NCBI RefSeq assembly: GCF_003860135.1 | Contig: NZ_RQYN01000013.1 | Location: forward strand, 1 to 62,826 | Origin: Tannerella forsythia | Lineage (GTDB): Bacteria; Bacteroidota; Bacteroidia; Bacteroidales; Tannerellaceae | Direction: 5' to 3' | DNA length: 62,826 nucleotides | The notes under the pieces: model-generated | Databases searched by the model: none | Seen by the model: only the letters and a program-made list of their open reading frames with translations | What the model was told of the DNA's origin: nothing | Shown: positions 25,455-35,288 of the stretch, one piece after another | Layout: every line of letters begins with the position of its first letter | Position numbering within the stretch: position 1 is the first letter of the stretch | Position numbers and translations under genes: made by a program

Positions 25455-25481
25455 TGTAATTTATTTTCGTTTCTTTTTTCT

Positions 25482-26303
25482 TCAATATTGTTCGTTCTCG
25501 TTCGGGAAATCGCCTGCTTTGACATCTTCGATGTAGGCGTGAAGCGCCTTTGTCATCTCTTCGTAAAGATTGGCGTAGCGACGCAGGAAGCGAGGCGAAA
25601 AGTCTTGATTGATCCCGAGCATGTCGTGCATCACCAGCACCTGACCGTCTACACCGCCCCCGGCACCGATGCCGATCACGGGGATTTTCAGCTCGGAAGC
25701 TACCTGTGAAGCCAAGGCTGCGGGAATCTTTTCGAGTACCAGCGCGAAACATCCCCACTCTTCGAGCAGATGCGCATCTTCGAGCAGTTTGCGGGCTTCT
25801 TCTTCTTCTCGGGCGCGGACGGCGTAGGTGCCGAACTTGTTGATCGATTGCGGAGTCAATCCCAAATGTCCCATGATGGGAATGCCTGCGCACAAAATAC
25901 GTTGTATGGATTCTTTGATTTCCGATCCGCCTTCCATTTTGATGCAGTCGGCATGAGTCTCTTTCATTACGCGGATGGCCGAGGCGAGTGCCTCTTTCGA
26001 ATTGCCCTGATACGTTCCGAAAGGCAGGTCGACGACGACAAGCGCGCGTTTGACGGCCTTCATCACCGATTTACCGTGATAAATCATCTGATCGAGTGTG
26101 ATGGGAAGCGTCGTCACATTCCCTGCCATTACATTCGAGGCCGAATCGCCGACGAGAATCACATCCATGCCTGCCCGATCGATGATTTGTGCCATCGAAT
26201 AATCGTAGGCGGTAAGCATCGAAATCTTTTCGCCTCGCTGTTTCATTTCAAAAAGGCGGTGTGTCGTTACCTTACGGTTGTCTTCTGATATTGCTACTGA
26301 CAT
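25482..26303 (-). CDS. panB: 3-methyl-2-oxobutanoate hydroxymethyltransferase
   Basis: A 273-residue PanB, which adds a hydroxymethyl group from methylene-THF to alpha-ketoisovalerate, the first committed step of pantothenate synthesis. Signatures are [43 protein letters not shown] and [10 protein letters not shown]. Length matches the family. A minus-strand TACCTTTG lies 21 bp before the start. panE, the next enzyme, is at 44752 in another operon. Confidence 0.95.
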   Translation of the reverse strand: MSVAISEDNRKVTTHRLFEMKQRGEKISMLTAYDYSMAQIIDRAGMDVILVGDSASNVMAGNVTTLPITLDQMIYHGKSVMKAVKRALVVVDLPFGTYQGNSKEALASAIRVMKETHADCIKMEGGSEIKESIQRILCAGIPIMGHLGLTPQSINKFGTYAVRAREEEEARKLLEDAHLLEEWGCFALVLEKIPAALASQVASELKIPVIGIGAGGGVDGQVLVMHDMLGINQDFSPRFLRRYANLYEEMTKALHAYIEDVKAGDFPNENEQY

Positions 26304-26323
26304 CTCCTAAACTTAAAACGTGG

Positions 26324-26331
26324 CAAAGGTA
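26324..26331 (-). promoter_or_regulatory. Candidate -7 element before panB
   Basis: Read on the minus strand this is TACCTTTG, a perfect -7 match, 20 bp upstream of the panB ATG. No clear -33 element is seen. Confidence 0.4.
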
Positions 26332-26382
26332 GTTATTTTTTATTGCAGGAAAAAACGCGGTAGACTGTGTTGTAGCGAGGTT

Positions 26383-26889
26383 TTATCTGCGTCCGAAAAT
26401 CTCGTGCAGTTTCTTTTCCAACCCGCGTCCGTTGATATCGGCATATGCCACCCGCCCATCGGGATCGATCAGATAGACGGTGGGAATCCATCGGATGCCG
26501 TACTGCCCGGAAATGGTCGTTTCTTTCCATTTTTTCAGTTCGCTCACATGTGTCCACGTAAGTTGATCGTGCTTTACGGCGTTCTCCCAGTTTTCGCGTT
26601 TGTCGTCGAACGATACGCCGAGAAACGTGATGTTCTCCTTGCCGTATTTCGCGAATAGCGCCACCATTTCAGGACTGGCCTTCCGACAGTCGTGACACCA
26701 TGAAGCCCAGAAATCGATCAGTACATAACGCCCCTTGAAATCGGAGAGACTGATCGTTTCACCTTCGATTGAGGTCAACGTAAAAGCAGGCGCCTGCGTG
26801 CCGACTTTTAATAATGCTGAGTTGTCTTGGCCGTGCATCGTTTCAATGGTTAATGCAGCCAGAAATGAAATCCAAAACATTACTTTCAT
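26383..26889 (-). CDS. Exported TlpA-like thioredoxin
   Basis: A 168-residue exported thioredoxin-fold protein: signal peptide (MKVMFWISFLAALTIETMHG), APAFTLTSIEGETISLSDFK, active site WASWCHDC (Cys 65 and 68) and the cis-Pro region YGIRWIPTVYLIDPDGR. The CHDC dipeptide differs from the common CGPC and suggests a different redox potential. The product probably reduces disulfides in the periplasm. It starts 23 bp after the S41 protease stop on the same strand, so they may be one unit. Confidence 0.88.
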   Translation of the reverse strand: MKVMFWISFLAALTIETMHGQDNSALLKVGTQAPAFTLTSIEGETISLSDFKGRYVLIDFWASWCHDCRKASPEMVALFAKYGKENITFLGVSFDDKRENWENAVKHDQLTWTHVSELKKWKETTISGQYGIRWIPTVYLIDPDGRVAYADINGRGLEKKLHEIFGRR

Positions 26890-26912
26890 AATTTCACTGT
26901 TTTAAATATGTT

Positions 26913-28187
26913 TCACTGATTCTTTAAAATCTTGATGCCTTCCTTTGTAAGCTCTTCTTTATCTTTCGTTTTCTTTACGGTGTGATTCGGCTCAATTCCG
27001 TAACCGACAAATTCCTTGCCATTGGCCAGATAGTCTCTTTTCGAACATATTTGAAGCCAGCCTTCTCCGGGAAGTTCGAAGCCGATTGGATTACCCGTTG
27101 TGCCAGCTGTCGGTCTGCCGATTAAGACTCCTCTTTTCGTATTCAGAAATAAAGATGCAAAATCCTCTGCAGCAGAATATGTTTTCTCACTAATCAAAAC
27201 AACGATTGGCTTCGTGAAACGTAATGATTCACGCACCGGCTTAATCATGCTTCCACTATTGTCTTGCCATTGCGTATTCCATCCCCACGAGGCATAAGCC
27301 GGCATATACATCAATGTTTTCCATCTCGACGACAAAACAGGTTCTTCAATCAGATGACTGATAACATAATTGGAGTATCCACTGTTGCCTCCCTCGTTAT
27401 CCGATATGTCGATAATCAGTTTCGAGGTCTTTGTTATTTCACGATAAAGACTGTCGAACTCGCTTTTGAAGCGATCCCCCCAAAAACGGTTAATTTTCAG
27501 GTAGCCGATATTATCGTCCAATACCTTAAACTCAAATATCCGTACCGGTTCGTCCGGCTTTTTCAATCTTCTGCTCACCGAAAATTCTTTATTATCCTTC
27601 GTCCGTATCCTCAATGGCTTGTCGATATGTCCGTTCAGCAGATTGTGTTCGTAAACCTGTACTTCCATATCCTGCTTCGTGGAATAAAACACGAATGGCT
27701 GAATGTGCTTCATTGCATACTCATGCACTTCCATCCCATCTATTGCTACAATCTCCATACCGGCTGAGAGTCCTTGCCGTCCAAGCGTATCATTCAGAAT
27801 ACGAGTTATGAAAACTTTGTCATCGATCAGTTCCGTAACAATGGGCGGGGATACTTCGAAAACTTCTCTGAGTTCCCACGGGATAACGACCCGCGTATGT
27901 CCGTCGTTCAGCAAAGAGCAAAACTCCTGCAATATGCGATAGTATTCGTACGTCGTTTGGGTTTTCAGGACTTTCGGAATAAATGTCTGATATGTTTTGT
28001 CCCAATCCAGATCGGGTACCTGATCGAAGAATACAAAATTTTTGTCGGCCTCTTTCCAGACGGTCGACAGACCGTATATCTTCTCCTCGTCCGATAAGCG
28101 ATCGGTGTTTTCTTGAATTCTCGTTCCTGCAGATGTTAGCATGGTGACTGCAATCATCAAGCTAAAAGGTAAAATGATTTTTTTCAT
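26913..28187 (-). CDS. S41 family C-terminal-processing-like peptidase
   Basis: A 424-residue exported serine protease of the S41 (tricorn/CTP) family. After a signal peptide comes a helical N-domain, then a PDZ-like region (LSAGMEIVAIDGMEVHEYAM), then the protease core: NIGYLKINRFWGD, IIDISDNEGGNSGY and the nucleophile segment EKTYSAAEDFASLF (Ser 338). The Gly-rich TAGTTGNPIGFELPGEG is also conserved. The role is probably turnover or processing of periplasmic proteins or peptides. A 271-bp intergenic region separates it from lemA. Confidence 0.88.
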   Translation of the reverse strand: MKKIILPFSLMIAVTMLTSAGTRIQENTDRLSDEEKIYGLSTVWKEADKNFVFFDQVPDLDWDKTYQTFIPKVLKTQTTYEYYRILQEFCSLLNDGHTRVVIPWELREVFEVSPPIVTELIDDKVFITRILNDTLGRQGLSAGMEIVAIDGMEVHEYAMKHIQPFVFYSTKQDMEVQVYEHNLLNGHIDKPLRIRTKDNKEFSVSRRLKKPDEPVRIFEFKVLDDNIGYLKINRFWGDRFKSEFDSLYREITKTSKLIIDISDNEGGNSGYSNYVISHLIEEPVLSSRWKTLMYMPAYASWGWNTQWQDNSGSMIKPVRESLRFTKPIVVLISEKTYSAAEDFASLFLNTKRGVLIGRPTAGTTGNPIGFELPGEGWLQICSKRDYLANGKEFVGYGIEPNHTVKKTKDKEELTKEGIKILKNQ

Positions 28188-28458
28188 GATGTTAATTTTA
28201 TGTCTGATTAATAATGTTGAAATTCAGAATTGAGTTTACTTCTTATCCTATATTCCCGCCGGCAAATATAGAGTAGAAATGCAAAACATCGAAATTTTAC
28301 CTGATACTTTTATAGTCGTATGGTAATTCCATGCGCGTTGGTTATTCATTTGCTGTCAAGGCCTCTTTGTACATGACAGGGTTTGTTTCGCAAGGAGAAT
28401 GGGATTATGGAAAAAATATCTATCTTTGCCGCATGTTCAATTTTTTATTCAAACAAAA

Positions 28459-29025
28459 ATGAGTGTAGGATTAATCATTACGATTGTCATCGTCGTAGTT
28501 TTGTTTCTTTTTTTTATGTCGGTGTACAACCGGCTGGTACGTTTCCGCAACAATCGCGAAAATGCGTTTGCCGATATCGATGTGCAGTTAAAACAGCGAC
28601 ATGACCTGATACCGCAGCTGGTCGAAGCCGTTAAAGGCTATATGAAGCACGAAGGTGAAACGTTGAAGAGTATCACACAGGCTCGTTCCGCTGCCATGTC
28701 GGCGCAAAGTATTGATCAGAAAATTGCGGCTGAAAATCAGTTGTCTGCCGCACTACGGGGGCTGACCGTGTCGGTCGAAGCTTATCCCGACTTGAAAGCT
28801 AACACCAGCTTTATGCAGTTGCAGGAGGAGATGGCCGATATCGAAAACAAACTGGCAGCCGTGCGTCGTTACTTCAATTCGGCAACGAAAGAATACAACA
28901 ATGCCGTCGAAACGTTCCCGGCTAATCTTATCGCAGGTATGTTCGGTTTCCGTCGGGAGACGATGTTCGATCTCGGCCAGCAACAACGCGCGCAACTGGA
29001 CGAGGCTCCGAAGATAAATTTCTGA
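28459..29025 (+). CDS. LemA family protein
   Basis: A 188-residue LemA-like protein. One N-terminal transmembrane helix (GLIITIVIVVVLFLFFMSVY) is followed by the family's coiled helical body with VQLKQRHDLIPQLVEAVKGY and NAVETFPANLIAGMFGF. I prefer ATG 28459: the in-frame upstream start at 28399 would precede the -7-like TATCTTTG at 28421. The next gene starts 4 bp later and encodes an M48 protease; LemA-M48 pairs are a recurrent arrangement. Function in the family is poorly defined. Confidence 0.88.
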   Translation: MSVGLIITIVIVVVLFLFFMSVYNRLVRFRNNRENAFADIDVQLKQRHDLIPQLVEAVKGYMKHEGETLKSITQARSAAMSAQSIDQKIAAENQLSAALRGLTVSVEAYPDLKANTSFMQLQEEMADIENKLAAVRRYFNSATKEYNNAVETFPANLIAGMFGFRRETMFDLGQQQRAQLDEAPKINF

Positions 29026-29029
29026 TCTG

Positions 29030-30001
29030 GTGAAATACCTCGGAATACAGACGCAGCAACGGAGAAACAGCATCCGCTCGATGATGATGTTATTGCTTTT
29101 CCCTTGCGTCATCCTTTTTCTGACATGGGTTTTCTTCGTGATTATCCATGTCTTTCTCGTTTCGGACGATGTGGCGGCCGTTTCTTCTTGGGAAGACCTC
29201 TGGTTAATCGCGAACGAATCGTTTCTCAACGCCGCGCCATGGGTAGTGGGTGTTTGTTTCGTCTGGTTTCTCGTCGCTTACTTCTCCAATACGGCCATCA
29301 TCCATGCTGCGACCGGGTCGCATACTCTGGAACGACGGGACAATAAACGCGTTTATAATCTGGTCGAGAACCTTTGCATGGCCAACGGGATGCCGATGCC
29401 GAAAATCAACGTGATCGAAGACTTGTCGATGAATGCCTTTGCCAGCGGATTGAATAAACAGACGTACACCGTCTCGCTTTCGCGCGGAATTATCAACCGT
29501 CTGAGCGATGCCGAGCTGGAAGCCGTTATCGCGCACGAGCTGATGCATATTCGCAATCGTGATGTACACGTACTGATCGTTTCCATTGTCTTCGTCGGCA
29601 TCTTTTCGTTTCTCACCCAGATTGTTTCGCGCAGCTTGTTGCACGGAAGTGTACGAAGTAGCAAAAACGACAAAAACGGAGGAGGGCTCGCTATTCTGTT
29701 AGTCATTCTGGTACTGGCTGTCATCGGCTATTTTATTACGATTCTGATGCGCTTTGCCATCTCCCGCAATCGGGAATACATGGCCGACGCCGGAAGCGCC
29801 GAGATGACGAAGAATCCGCAGGCGCTGGCTTCGGCCTTACGTAAAATATCGACCGATCCGCTGATCGAAGCCGTTGAACAAAGCGATGTCGCGCAACTCT
29901 TTATCGAGAACCCGATGAAGAAAGGCGCCTCGTTCGTCAACGAGTTATTTGCGACCCATCCGCCCATCGAAAAAAGAATCCGGGTGCTCGAACAGTTTTG
30001 A
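29030..30001 (+). CDS. M48 family zinc metalloprotease, HtpX-like
   Basis: A 323-residue membrane protease. Two early hydrophobic helices (to about residue 92) and a later pair (near 182-200 and 220-245) flank the zinc site AVIAHELMHIRNRD (HExxH at 169-173). A third ligand Glu lies in SRNREYMADAGSAEM. It starts at GTG 29030, 4 bp after lemA; a later ATG would cut the first helix. HtpX-like enzymes degrade damaged membrane proteins. Coupling with lemA indicates a shared function. Confidence 0.88.
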   Translation: MKYLGIQTQQRRNSIRSMMMLLLFPCVILFLTWVFFVIIHVFLVSDDVAAVSSWEDLWLIANESFLNAAPWVVGVCFVWFLVAYFSNTAIIHAATGSHTLERRDNKRVYNLVENLCMANGMPMPKINVIEDLSMNAFASGLNKQTYTVSLSRGIINRLSDAELEAVIAHELMHIRNRDVHVLIVSIVFVGIFSFLTQIVSRSLLHGSVRSSKNDKNGGGLAILLVILVLAVIGYFITILMRFAISRNREYMADAGSAEMTKNPQALASALRKISTDPLIEAVEQSDVAQLFIENPMKKGASFVNELFATHPPIEKRIRVLEQF

Positions 30002-30041
30002 TCGTCCCGAACTTCTTTTCTTCAAAACGTAAATCAGAGTA

Positions 30042-30506
30042 ATGGAACAAGAAAGCCCGTTATTAAACGAACACCATAAAACGGAACATCCCCCGATGCA
30101 CACGGCCGAGCATATACTGAACCAAACGATGGTGAGGATGTTCGGTTGTCCGCGCTCCCGAAATACGCACATCGAACGCAAGAAATCGAAATGCGACTAT
30201 TTGCTTTCCTCCGCTCCGACAGACGAACAGATCGCGGAGATCGCAGAGCGTGTGAACGCGGTGATCGACCGGCATCTGCCCGTCACGAGCGAATACATGT
30301 CGCACGAAGAGGCGGCGGCGCTTGTCGATCTGAGCAAACTGCCCGAAGACGTTTCCGAAACATTGCGCATTGTCCGCATCGGCGACTACGACGCCTGCGC
30401 CTGTATCGGACAACATGTTTCGAACACTTCCGAAGTCGGCCATTTTAAAATCATTTCGCACGATTACGAAAACGGACGGCTCCGTATTCGCTTTAAGCTG
30501 ACGTGA
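30042..30506 (+). CDS. AlaX-like free-standing tRNA-editing domain protein
   Basis: A 154-residue protein resembling the editing domain of alanyl-tRNA synthetase. The zinc motif HTAEH (His 20 and 24) and the paired CIGQH (Cys 121, His 125) match the HxxxH ... CxxxH arrangement of AlaX. AlaX proteins hydrolyse Ser- or Gly-mischarged tRNA-Ala in trans. The protein is short and lacks the Gly-rich N-terminal strand region of longer AlaX forms. No alaS is nearby. It is separated from the M48 gene by 40 bp. Confidence 0.78.
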   Translation: MEQESPLLNEHHKTEHPPMHTAEHILNQTMVRMFGCPRSRNTHIERKKSKCDYLLSSAPTDEQIAEIAERVNAVIDRHLPVTSEYMSHEEAAALVDLSKLPEDVSETLRIVRIGDYDACACIGQHVSNTSEVGHFKIISHDYENGRLRIRFKLT

Positions 30507-30575
30507 CGCGGCTTGACACGACTAGCCGCCGGCCGCATCTCTTTCTTCCGCAGGCGTAAAAATTATGTGCTGCCG

Positions 30576-30606
30576 GTTGTCGGTTGGCAATTATTTTATA
30601 CCTTTG
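30576..30606 (+). promoter_or_regulatory. Promoter of pgk
   Basis: GTTG at 30576-30579, a 19-bp spacer and TACCTTTG at 30599-30606. ATG 30673 is 66 bp downstream. Confidence 0.65.
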
Positions 30607-30672
30607 CAGATGGCTTGTAAAAACAAGCTGATAAACATTCGCAACATTTAATATTCGATAAATTCAATCATT

Positions 30673-31959
30673 ATGCAGACGATCGATTCCTTTAATTTTG
30701 CCGGAAAAAAGGCATTTGTACGGGTAGATTTCAATGTACCCTTAGACGAACAATTCAACATCACGGACGATACGCGTATCCGTGCTGCCTTACCCACCCT
30801 GAAAAAAATACTGAGCGATGGCGGCAGCGTCATCATCGGTTCACATCTGGGACGTCCCAAAGGCGTTACCGATAAATATTCACTGAAACATATTCTCAAA
30901 CACGTATCCGACTTGCTTGGCGTCGATGTACAGTTTGCCAACGACTGCGTTGGCGAAGAAGCCAAAGTGAAAGCCTCTGCCCTCCAACCCGGCGAAGTCT
31001 TATTGCTCGAAAACCTGCGCTTTTATGCCGAAGAAGAAGGCAAGCCCCGCGGATTGGCCGAAGATGCTTCGGACGAAGAAAAGGCGGCCGCCAAGAAAGC
31101 CGTGAAAGAAAGTCAGAAGAAGTTTGCCGAAACGCTGGCTTCTTATGCCGACGTCTATGTGAACGACGCATTCGGAACAGCCCATCGCGCGCATGCTTCA
31201 ACGGCGTTGATGGCCGCTTATTTCGATGCCGATCACAAGTTGTTCGGTTATCTGATGGAGAAGGAAGTGACTGCCGTAGAGAAAGTGCTCAACGACATCA
31301 ACAGACCCTTTACCGCCATTATGGGAGGCTCGAAAGTATCGTCTAAGATTGAGGTGATCGAAAACTTGCTCAATAAGGTCGACAACCTGATTATCACGGG
31401 GGGAATGACGTATACGTTTATGAAGGCGCTGGGTGGAAAAATCGGAAAGTCGATCTGCGAAGACGATAAATTAGACCTCGCCCTCGAACTGCTGGCCAAA
31501 GCCAAAGAAAAAGGAGTGAACCTCGTATTGGCCGAAGATTCGAAGATTGCCGACGATTTCAGCAACGATGCGAAAACGGCTTATGCGGCCAGCAATGAGA
31601 TCCCCGACGGCTGGGAGGGCATGGATATCGGGCCTAAGACAGAGAAAAAATATGCCGAGGTGATTCGCGCTTCCCAGACGATTCTTTGGAACGGTCCGAC
31701 GGGCGTGTTCGAATTCGAAAACTTTACCCACGGATCGCGCTCGGTAGCCGAAGCCATCGTCGAAGCCACGAAGAACGGCGCTTATTCGCTGATCGGAGGA
31801 GGCGACTCGGTGGCGTGTATCAATAAATTCGGATTGGCAGACGGGGTATCGTACGTATCGACCGGAGGCGGCGCGCTGCTCGAAGCCATCGAAGGAAAAA
31901 CGCTTCCCGGAATCGAAGCGATTCGCGGGGTATTGAGAGCAAAAAACGAAGCAAGATGA
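30673..31959 (+). CDS. pgk: Phosphoglycerate kinase
   Basis: A 428-residue glycolytic enzyme making ATP from 1,3-bisphosphoglycerate. Signatures are [49 protein letters not shown] and the C-terminal [13 protein letters not shown] and STGGGALLE. Slightly longer than typical because of an acidic/basic insertion after [11 protein letters not shown]. It is monocistronic, with its own promoter and a GC-rich hairpin about 85 bp after the stop. Confidence 0.97.
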   Translation: MQTIDSFNFAGKKAFVRVDFNVPLDEQFNITDDTRIRAALPTLKKILSDGGSVIIGSHLGRPKGVTDKYSLKHILKHVSDLLGVDVQFANDCVGEEAKVKASALQPGEVLLLENLRFYAEEEGKPRGLAEDASDEEKAAAKKAVKESQKKFAETLASYADVYVNDAFGTAHRAHASTALMAAYFDADHKLFGYLMEKEVTAVEKVLNDINRPFTAIMGGSKVSSKIEVIENLLNKVDNLIITGGMTYTFMKALGGKIGKSICEDDKLDLALELLAKAKEKGVNLVLAEDSKIADDFSNDAKTAYAASNEIPDGWEGMDIGPKTEKKYAEVIRASQTILWNGPTGVFEFENFTHGSRSVAEAIVEATKNGAYSLIGGGDSVACINKFGLADGVSYVSTGGGALLEAIEGKTLPGIEAIRGVLRAKNEAR

Positions 31960-32042
31960 TTCAAAAAAACAAATCGGAAGTTGTTATGTTAATTAATTGT
32001 TTAATTAGTTAGTTATTTAGGCGGAAAGAAACGCTGAGTTTC

Positions 32043-32080
32043 CAAGCGCGGGGGGATGACCTTCGCGCTTGTCTTTTCTT
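32043..32080 (+). terminator. Hairpin terminator after pgk
   Basis: CAAGCGCG at 32043-32050 pairs perfectly with CGCGCTTG at 32064-32071 and is followed by TCTTTTCTT. The rest of 31960-32347 is AT-rich near the start, then GC-rich and structured, with no gene I can support. Confidence 0.6.
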
Positions 32081-32347
32081 GGGGTAAAACGCGGGCGTCT
32101 CTGCCCCGATTCAGATACCTTACTAATAAGGGGGGCTTTACGTGCGCTCCCCTCTTCTCGAAATCATGAAAATCTGCACGAACAGTCCGTGTAACGGTGT
32201 ACGGATCGCAATCGGGTTTGTCCATGCAATCCTTATGGATAACCAGATCATCCATCTTCACTTCTATTGTTAAAATAATAAAATACAACGGGGATCAAAC
32301 CGGCAGCTGCCGTTTTATATTACTTTTGTGCGAAAATACAAAACAAG

Positions 32348-33748
32348 GTGAGAATAAGCGAACGATGGAAATATCTGGGCATGCTGACAGGGCTTTGTTT
32401 GTGCGCGTGCATGTCGGAAAGCCTCTCTGCCGCAGATGGCGAAAGCTACTGTTTCCGGGTGTATTTGAAAGATAAGGGCGTGGAGGCTCCGAGCGAAATG
32501 GATGCGGGGCTTTACCTTTCGGACGAGTCGGTCGAACGGCGAACGAAGCGTGGGATTGAACTGTCGGTTTCCGACATCCCGATCTCATCGGAGTATATTC
32601 GCACGGTCACTGCTACGGGCGGACAGGTAATCACGCAAAGCAAATGGATGAACACTGTCGTGGTGGAACATACCGACAGTCTGATCGCCGATCGCCTGAA
32701 AGCCTTGCCGATCGTCGATTCCGTCCGGTGTGTATGGAATGGGAGAAACCGTTTGCAACGAGTCGATTGTCCCGACGATACGAGCACCTTCGAGTCGTAC
32801 GATACCCAAGTGATGCAAGCGCATTACGGACATGCCACGACACAGATCGAGATGCTGAACGGAGTACGCTTGCACGAGGCCGGCCGACACGGGAAGGGCA
32901 TGCGTATTGCCGTTATCGATGCCGGTTTTCTGCATGTAGACAAGATCGCGGCGTTTGCCTCGACCGACATTATCGGAACACGCAACATGGCCTTTCCCGA
33001 CAATAGCGTCTTTTGTGAAGATGACCACGGAACGAAAGTCTTATCGTGTATGGCGGCCAACCTGCCCGGCGTGATGGTCGGCACGGCTCCCGACGCGTCT
33101 TACCTGCTCATCAAAAGCGAAGATACAAGAGGCGAATATCCGATCGAAGAAGATTTCTATGCTGCCGCTTTGGAATATGCCGACAGTGTCGGGGTCGATC
33201 TCATTACCTGCTCGCTGGGCTATTTTCAGTTTGATGCGGAACCCGTCTATACTCACTCCGACCTGAACGGAAGAACGGCCTTCATTACCCGTGTGGCACA
33301 GGAGGCCGCCCGAAAAGGGATGCTGATCATTTGCAGCGCCGGCAACGAAGGGAGTAACGAATGGCAGAAGATCACGTTTCCGGCTGACGCGCCCAACATA
33401 CTTACCGTAGGCGCCGTGACCACCGAAAAGAGAAAAAGCGTATTCAGCTCCACCGGACTGACGGCCGACTATCGCGTGAAACCCGATGTCGTCGCTTTGG
33501 GTACGAACGTCTGCGTGATCAATGCGGCCGGCCAGATACAATGGGTCGACGGCACATCTTTTTCTACGCCCACGCTGGCGGGACTCTGCGCGTGCCTCTG
33601 GCAGTCGCTCTCGTGGCTCAAAAGCGAGGAACTGATCGACCTGATCCGGCAAACGGCCTCCCGCTCGAAGCGTCCGGATGCCGAACTGGGCTATGGCGTG
33701 CCGGACATGTATAAAGCATACAGAAAGGAGATGAATGGACTTCTTTAA
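32348..33748 (+). CDS. Exported S8 (subtilisin-like) serine peptidase
   Basis: A 466-residue subtilase with intact triad: Asp 191 (AVIDAGF), His 227 (DDHGTKV) and Ser 404 (DGTSFSTP), plus oxyanion-hole Asn in CSAGNEG. A signal peptide (GMLTGLCLCACMSESLSA) and a ~150-residue N-terminal propeptide-like region precede the catalytic domain. The GTG at 32348 gives a basic start; ATG 32381 would also leave a signal sequence. A TACTTTTG -7 element is at 32321. It overlaps xseA by 14 bp. Its substrate is unknown. Confidence 0.88.
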   Translation: MRISERWKYLGMLTGLCLCACMSESLSAADGESYCFRVYLKDKGVEAPSEMDAGLYLSDESVERRTKRGIELSVSDIPISSEYIRTVTATGGQVITQSKWMNTVVVEHTDSLIADRLKALPIVDSVRCVWNGRNRLQRVDCPDDTSTFESYDTQVMQAHYGHATTQIEMLNGVRLHEAGRHGKGMRIAVIDAGFLHVDKIAAFASTDIIGTRNMAFPDNSVFCEDDHGTKVLSCMAANLPGVMVGTAPDASYLLIKSEDTRGEYPIEEDFYAAALEYADSVGVDLITCSLGYFQFDAEPVYTHSDLNGRTAFITRVAQEAARKGMLIICSAGNEGSNEWQKITFPADAPNILTVGAVTTEKRKSVFSSTGLTADYRVKPDVVALGTNVCVINAAGQIQWVDGTSFSTPTLAGLCACLWQSLSWLKSEELIDLIRQTASRSKRPDAELGYGVPDMYKAYRKEMNGLL

Positions 33749-35066
33749 CGACACGCGAAGCGAACGGACGGACGCCCTCTCGCTGACGGAGCTGAACCGG
33801 TTGGTGAAGACCGTTATCAACGAGGCACTGCCCGAAACGTATTGGGTACGTGCCGAAACGAGTGACGTGCGCGTCAACGCGGCTTCCGGACACTGCTACC
33901 TCGAATTCGTGGAAAAAGACGAGACTTCGGGACAACTCGTCGCCAAGTCGCGCGGCACGATCTGGGCGCGCAATTTCGCGATATTGAGAACGTATTTCGA
34001 GCAGGAAACGGGGCAAACCTTTATCTCCGGCCTGAAGGTATTAGTCAATGTCTCCGTCGAATATCACGAGCTGTACGGACTTTCGTTGACGGTACACGAC
34101 ATCGATCCGTCCTACACGGTGGGCGACATGGTCAAAAAGCGCATGGAGGTGATCCGCCGTTTGCAGGAAGAAGGCGTATTCGACCTGAATAAAGAACTTA
34201 CATTAGCCATACTTCCTCAACGTATCGCCGTGATTTCCTCCCCGACGGCAGCCGGATACGAAGACTTCGTCAACCAACTGACCCATAACGACTACGGCTT
34301 TCCGTTCTACGTCAAACTTTTCCCGGCACTGATGCAGGGCGAGAAGACGGAAGAGAGCGTGATCGCCGCATTAGACCGGATTTATGCGCATCGCGAGCTG
34401 TTCGACGCCGTCGTACTGATTCGCGGCGGAGGATCGGCGGCCGATCTAAGCAGCTTCGACTCGTACGCGCTGGCAGCCAACTGCGCGCAATTTCCCCTGC
34501 CCATCCTCACCGGTATCGGGCACGAACGCGACGATTCGATCGTCGACAAGGTAGCCCATACGCGCATGAAAACGCCGACGGCCGTGGCCGCGTTTCTCAT
34601 CGGTCGCATGGCGGAGCAACTTGCCCTGCTCGACGAGCTGCGGGAAACCGTCTGCGAAGCGACACGCAACCAACTGACAGCCAAGAAAACGATATGGCAG
34701 ATGCTGGCCACGCGTTTTCCGGTGTTCATCACCGGACATCTTGAGCGTCATCGGACGGGTTTACACACACTGGTAGCCCGTCTGTCGTCCGTGCCACAGC
34801 TCCTCGAGAAGCACGCGGAACAACTCGAACAGGCTCCCACGCATATTCAAAAGGCGGTCCATGCGATGCTGATCCGTCATACGCACGAGCTTTCGCTCAG
34901 CGAACAACATATCAGGCTGGCATCGCCGGATCATATCCTGAAACGAGGCTATACATTGACGCTCAAGGATGGAAAAATCGTCAAACATGCGGCCGACTTA
35001 TCAGCAGGCGACGAGATATCCGTCAGGTTTACTGACGGCGAACGAAAAGGAAAAATAGTTACATAA
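33735..35066 (+). CDS. xseA: Exodeoxyribonuclease VII large subunit
   Basis: A 443-residue catalytic subunit of exonuclease VII, which degrades single-stranded DNA. The N-terminal OB fold (LTELNRLVKTVINEALPETY, AETSDVRV) is followed by the nuclease core: LPQRIAVISSPTAAGYEDF, VVLIRGGGSAADLSSFD and ILTGIGHERDDSIVD. The C-terminal coiled part is shorter than in E. coli. It begins 14 bp inside the protease gene and is followed by xseB after 15 bp. Confidence 0.95.
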   Translation: MDFFNDTRSERTDALSLTELNRLVKTVINEALPETYWVRAETSDVRVNAASGHCYLEFVEKDETSGQLVAKSRGTIWARNFAILRTYFEQETGQTFISGLKVLVNVSVEYHELYGLSLTVHDIDPSYTVGDMVKKRMEVIRRLQEEGVFDLNKELTLAILPQRIAVISSPTAAGYEDFVNQLTHNDYGFPFYVKLFPALMQGEKTEESVIAALDRIYAHRELFDAVVLIRGGGSAADLSSFDSYALAANCAQFPLPILTGIGHERDDSIVDKVAHTRMKTPTAVAAFLIGRMAEQLALLDELRETVCEATRNQLTAKKTIWQMLATRFPVFITGHLERHRTGLHTLVARLSSVPQLLEKHAEQLEQAPTHIQKAVHAMLIRHTHELSLSEQHIRLASPDHILKRGYTLTLKDGKIVKHAADLSAGDEISVRFTDGERKGKIVT

Positions 35067-35081
35067 ACAGATAAAACGACC

Positions 35082-35285
35082 ATGGCAGAAAAAAAGGAGT
35101 CATACAATAAAGCGATAGAAAAGCTTCGGGGCATCATTCAAGATATCGAAAGCGGTGAACTGGATGTGGACGTGCTTTCGGAAAAGGTGAAAGAAGCCAG
35201 CCGGCTGATTAAGCTGTGCAGAGAAAAGCTCTTCAAAGCCGACGAAGAAGTGAAGAAGATTCTCGATACATTGGAGCAGGCATAA
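35082..35285 (+). CDS. xseB: Exodeoxyribonuclease VII small subunit
   Basis: A 67-residue helical subunit. The sequence YNKAIEKLRGIIQDIESGEL followed by DVDVLSEKVKEASRLIKLC is the XseB signature. It sits between xseA and ispD, 15 bp and 3 bp away, so the three form one unit. Confidence 0.93.
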   Translation: MAEKKESYNKAIEKLRGIIQDIESGELDVDVLSEKVKEASRLIKLCREKLFKADEEVKKILDTLEQA

Positions 35286-35288
35286 TAG

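Noticed and set aside
32013-32288. 91-codon minus-strand ORF after pgk
   Set aside because: It covers a GC-rich hairpin and has no recognisable domain, promoter or neighbour context; I cannot support it as a gene.
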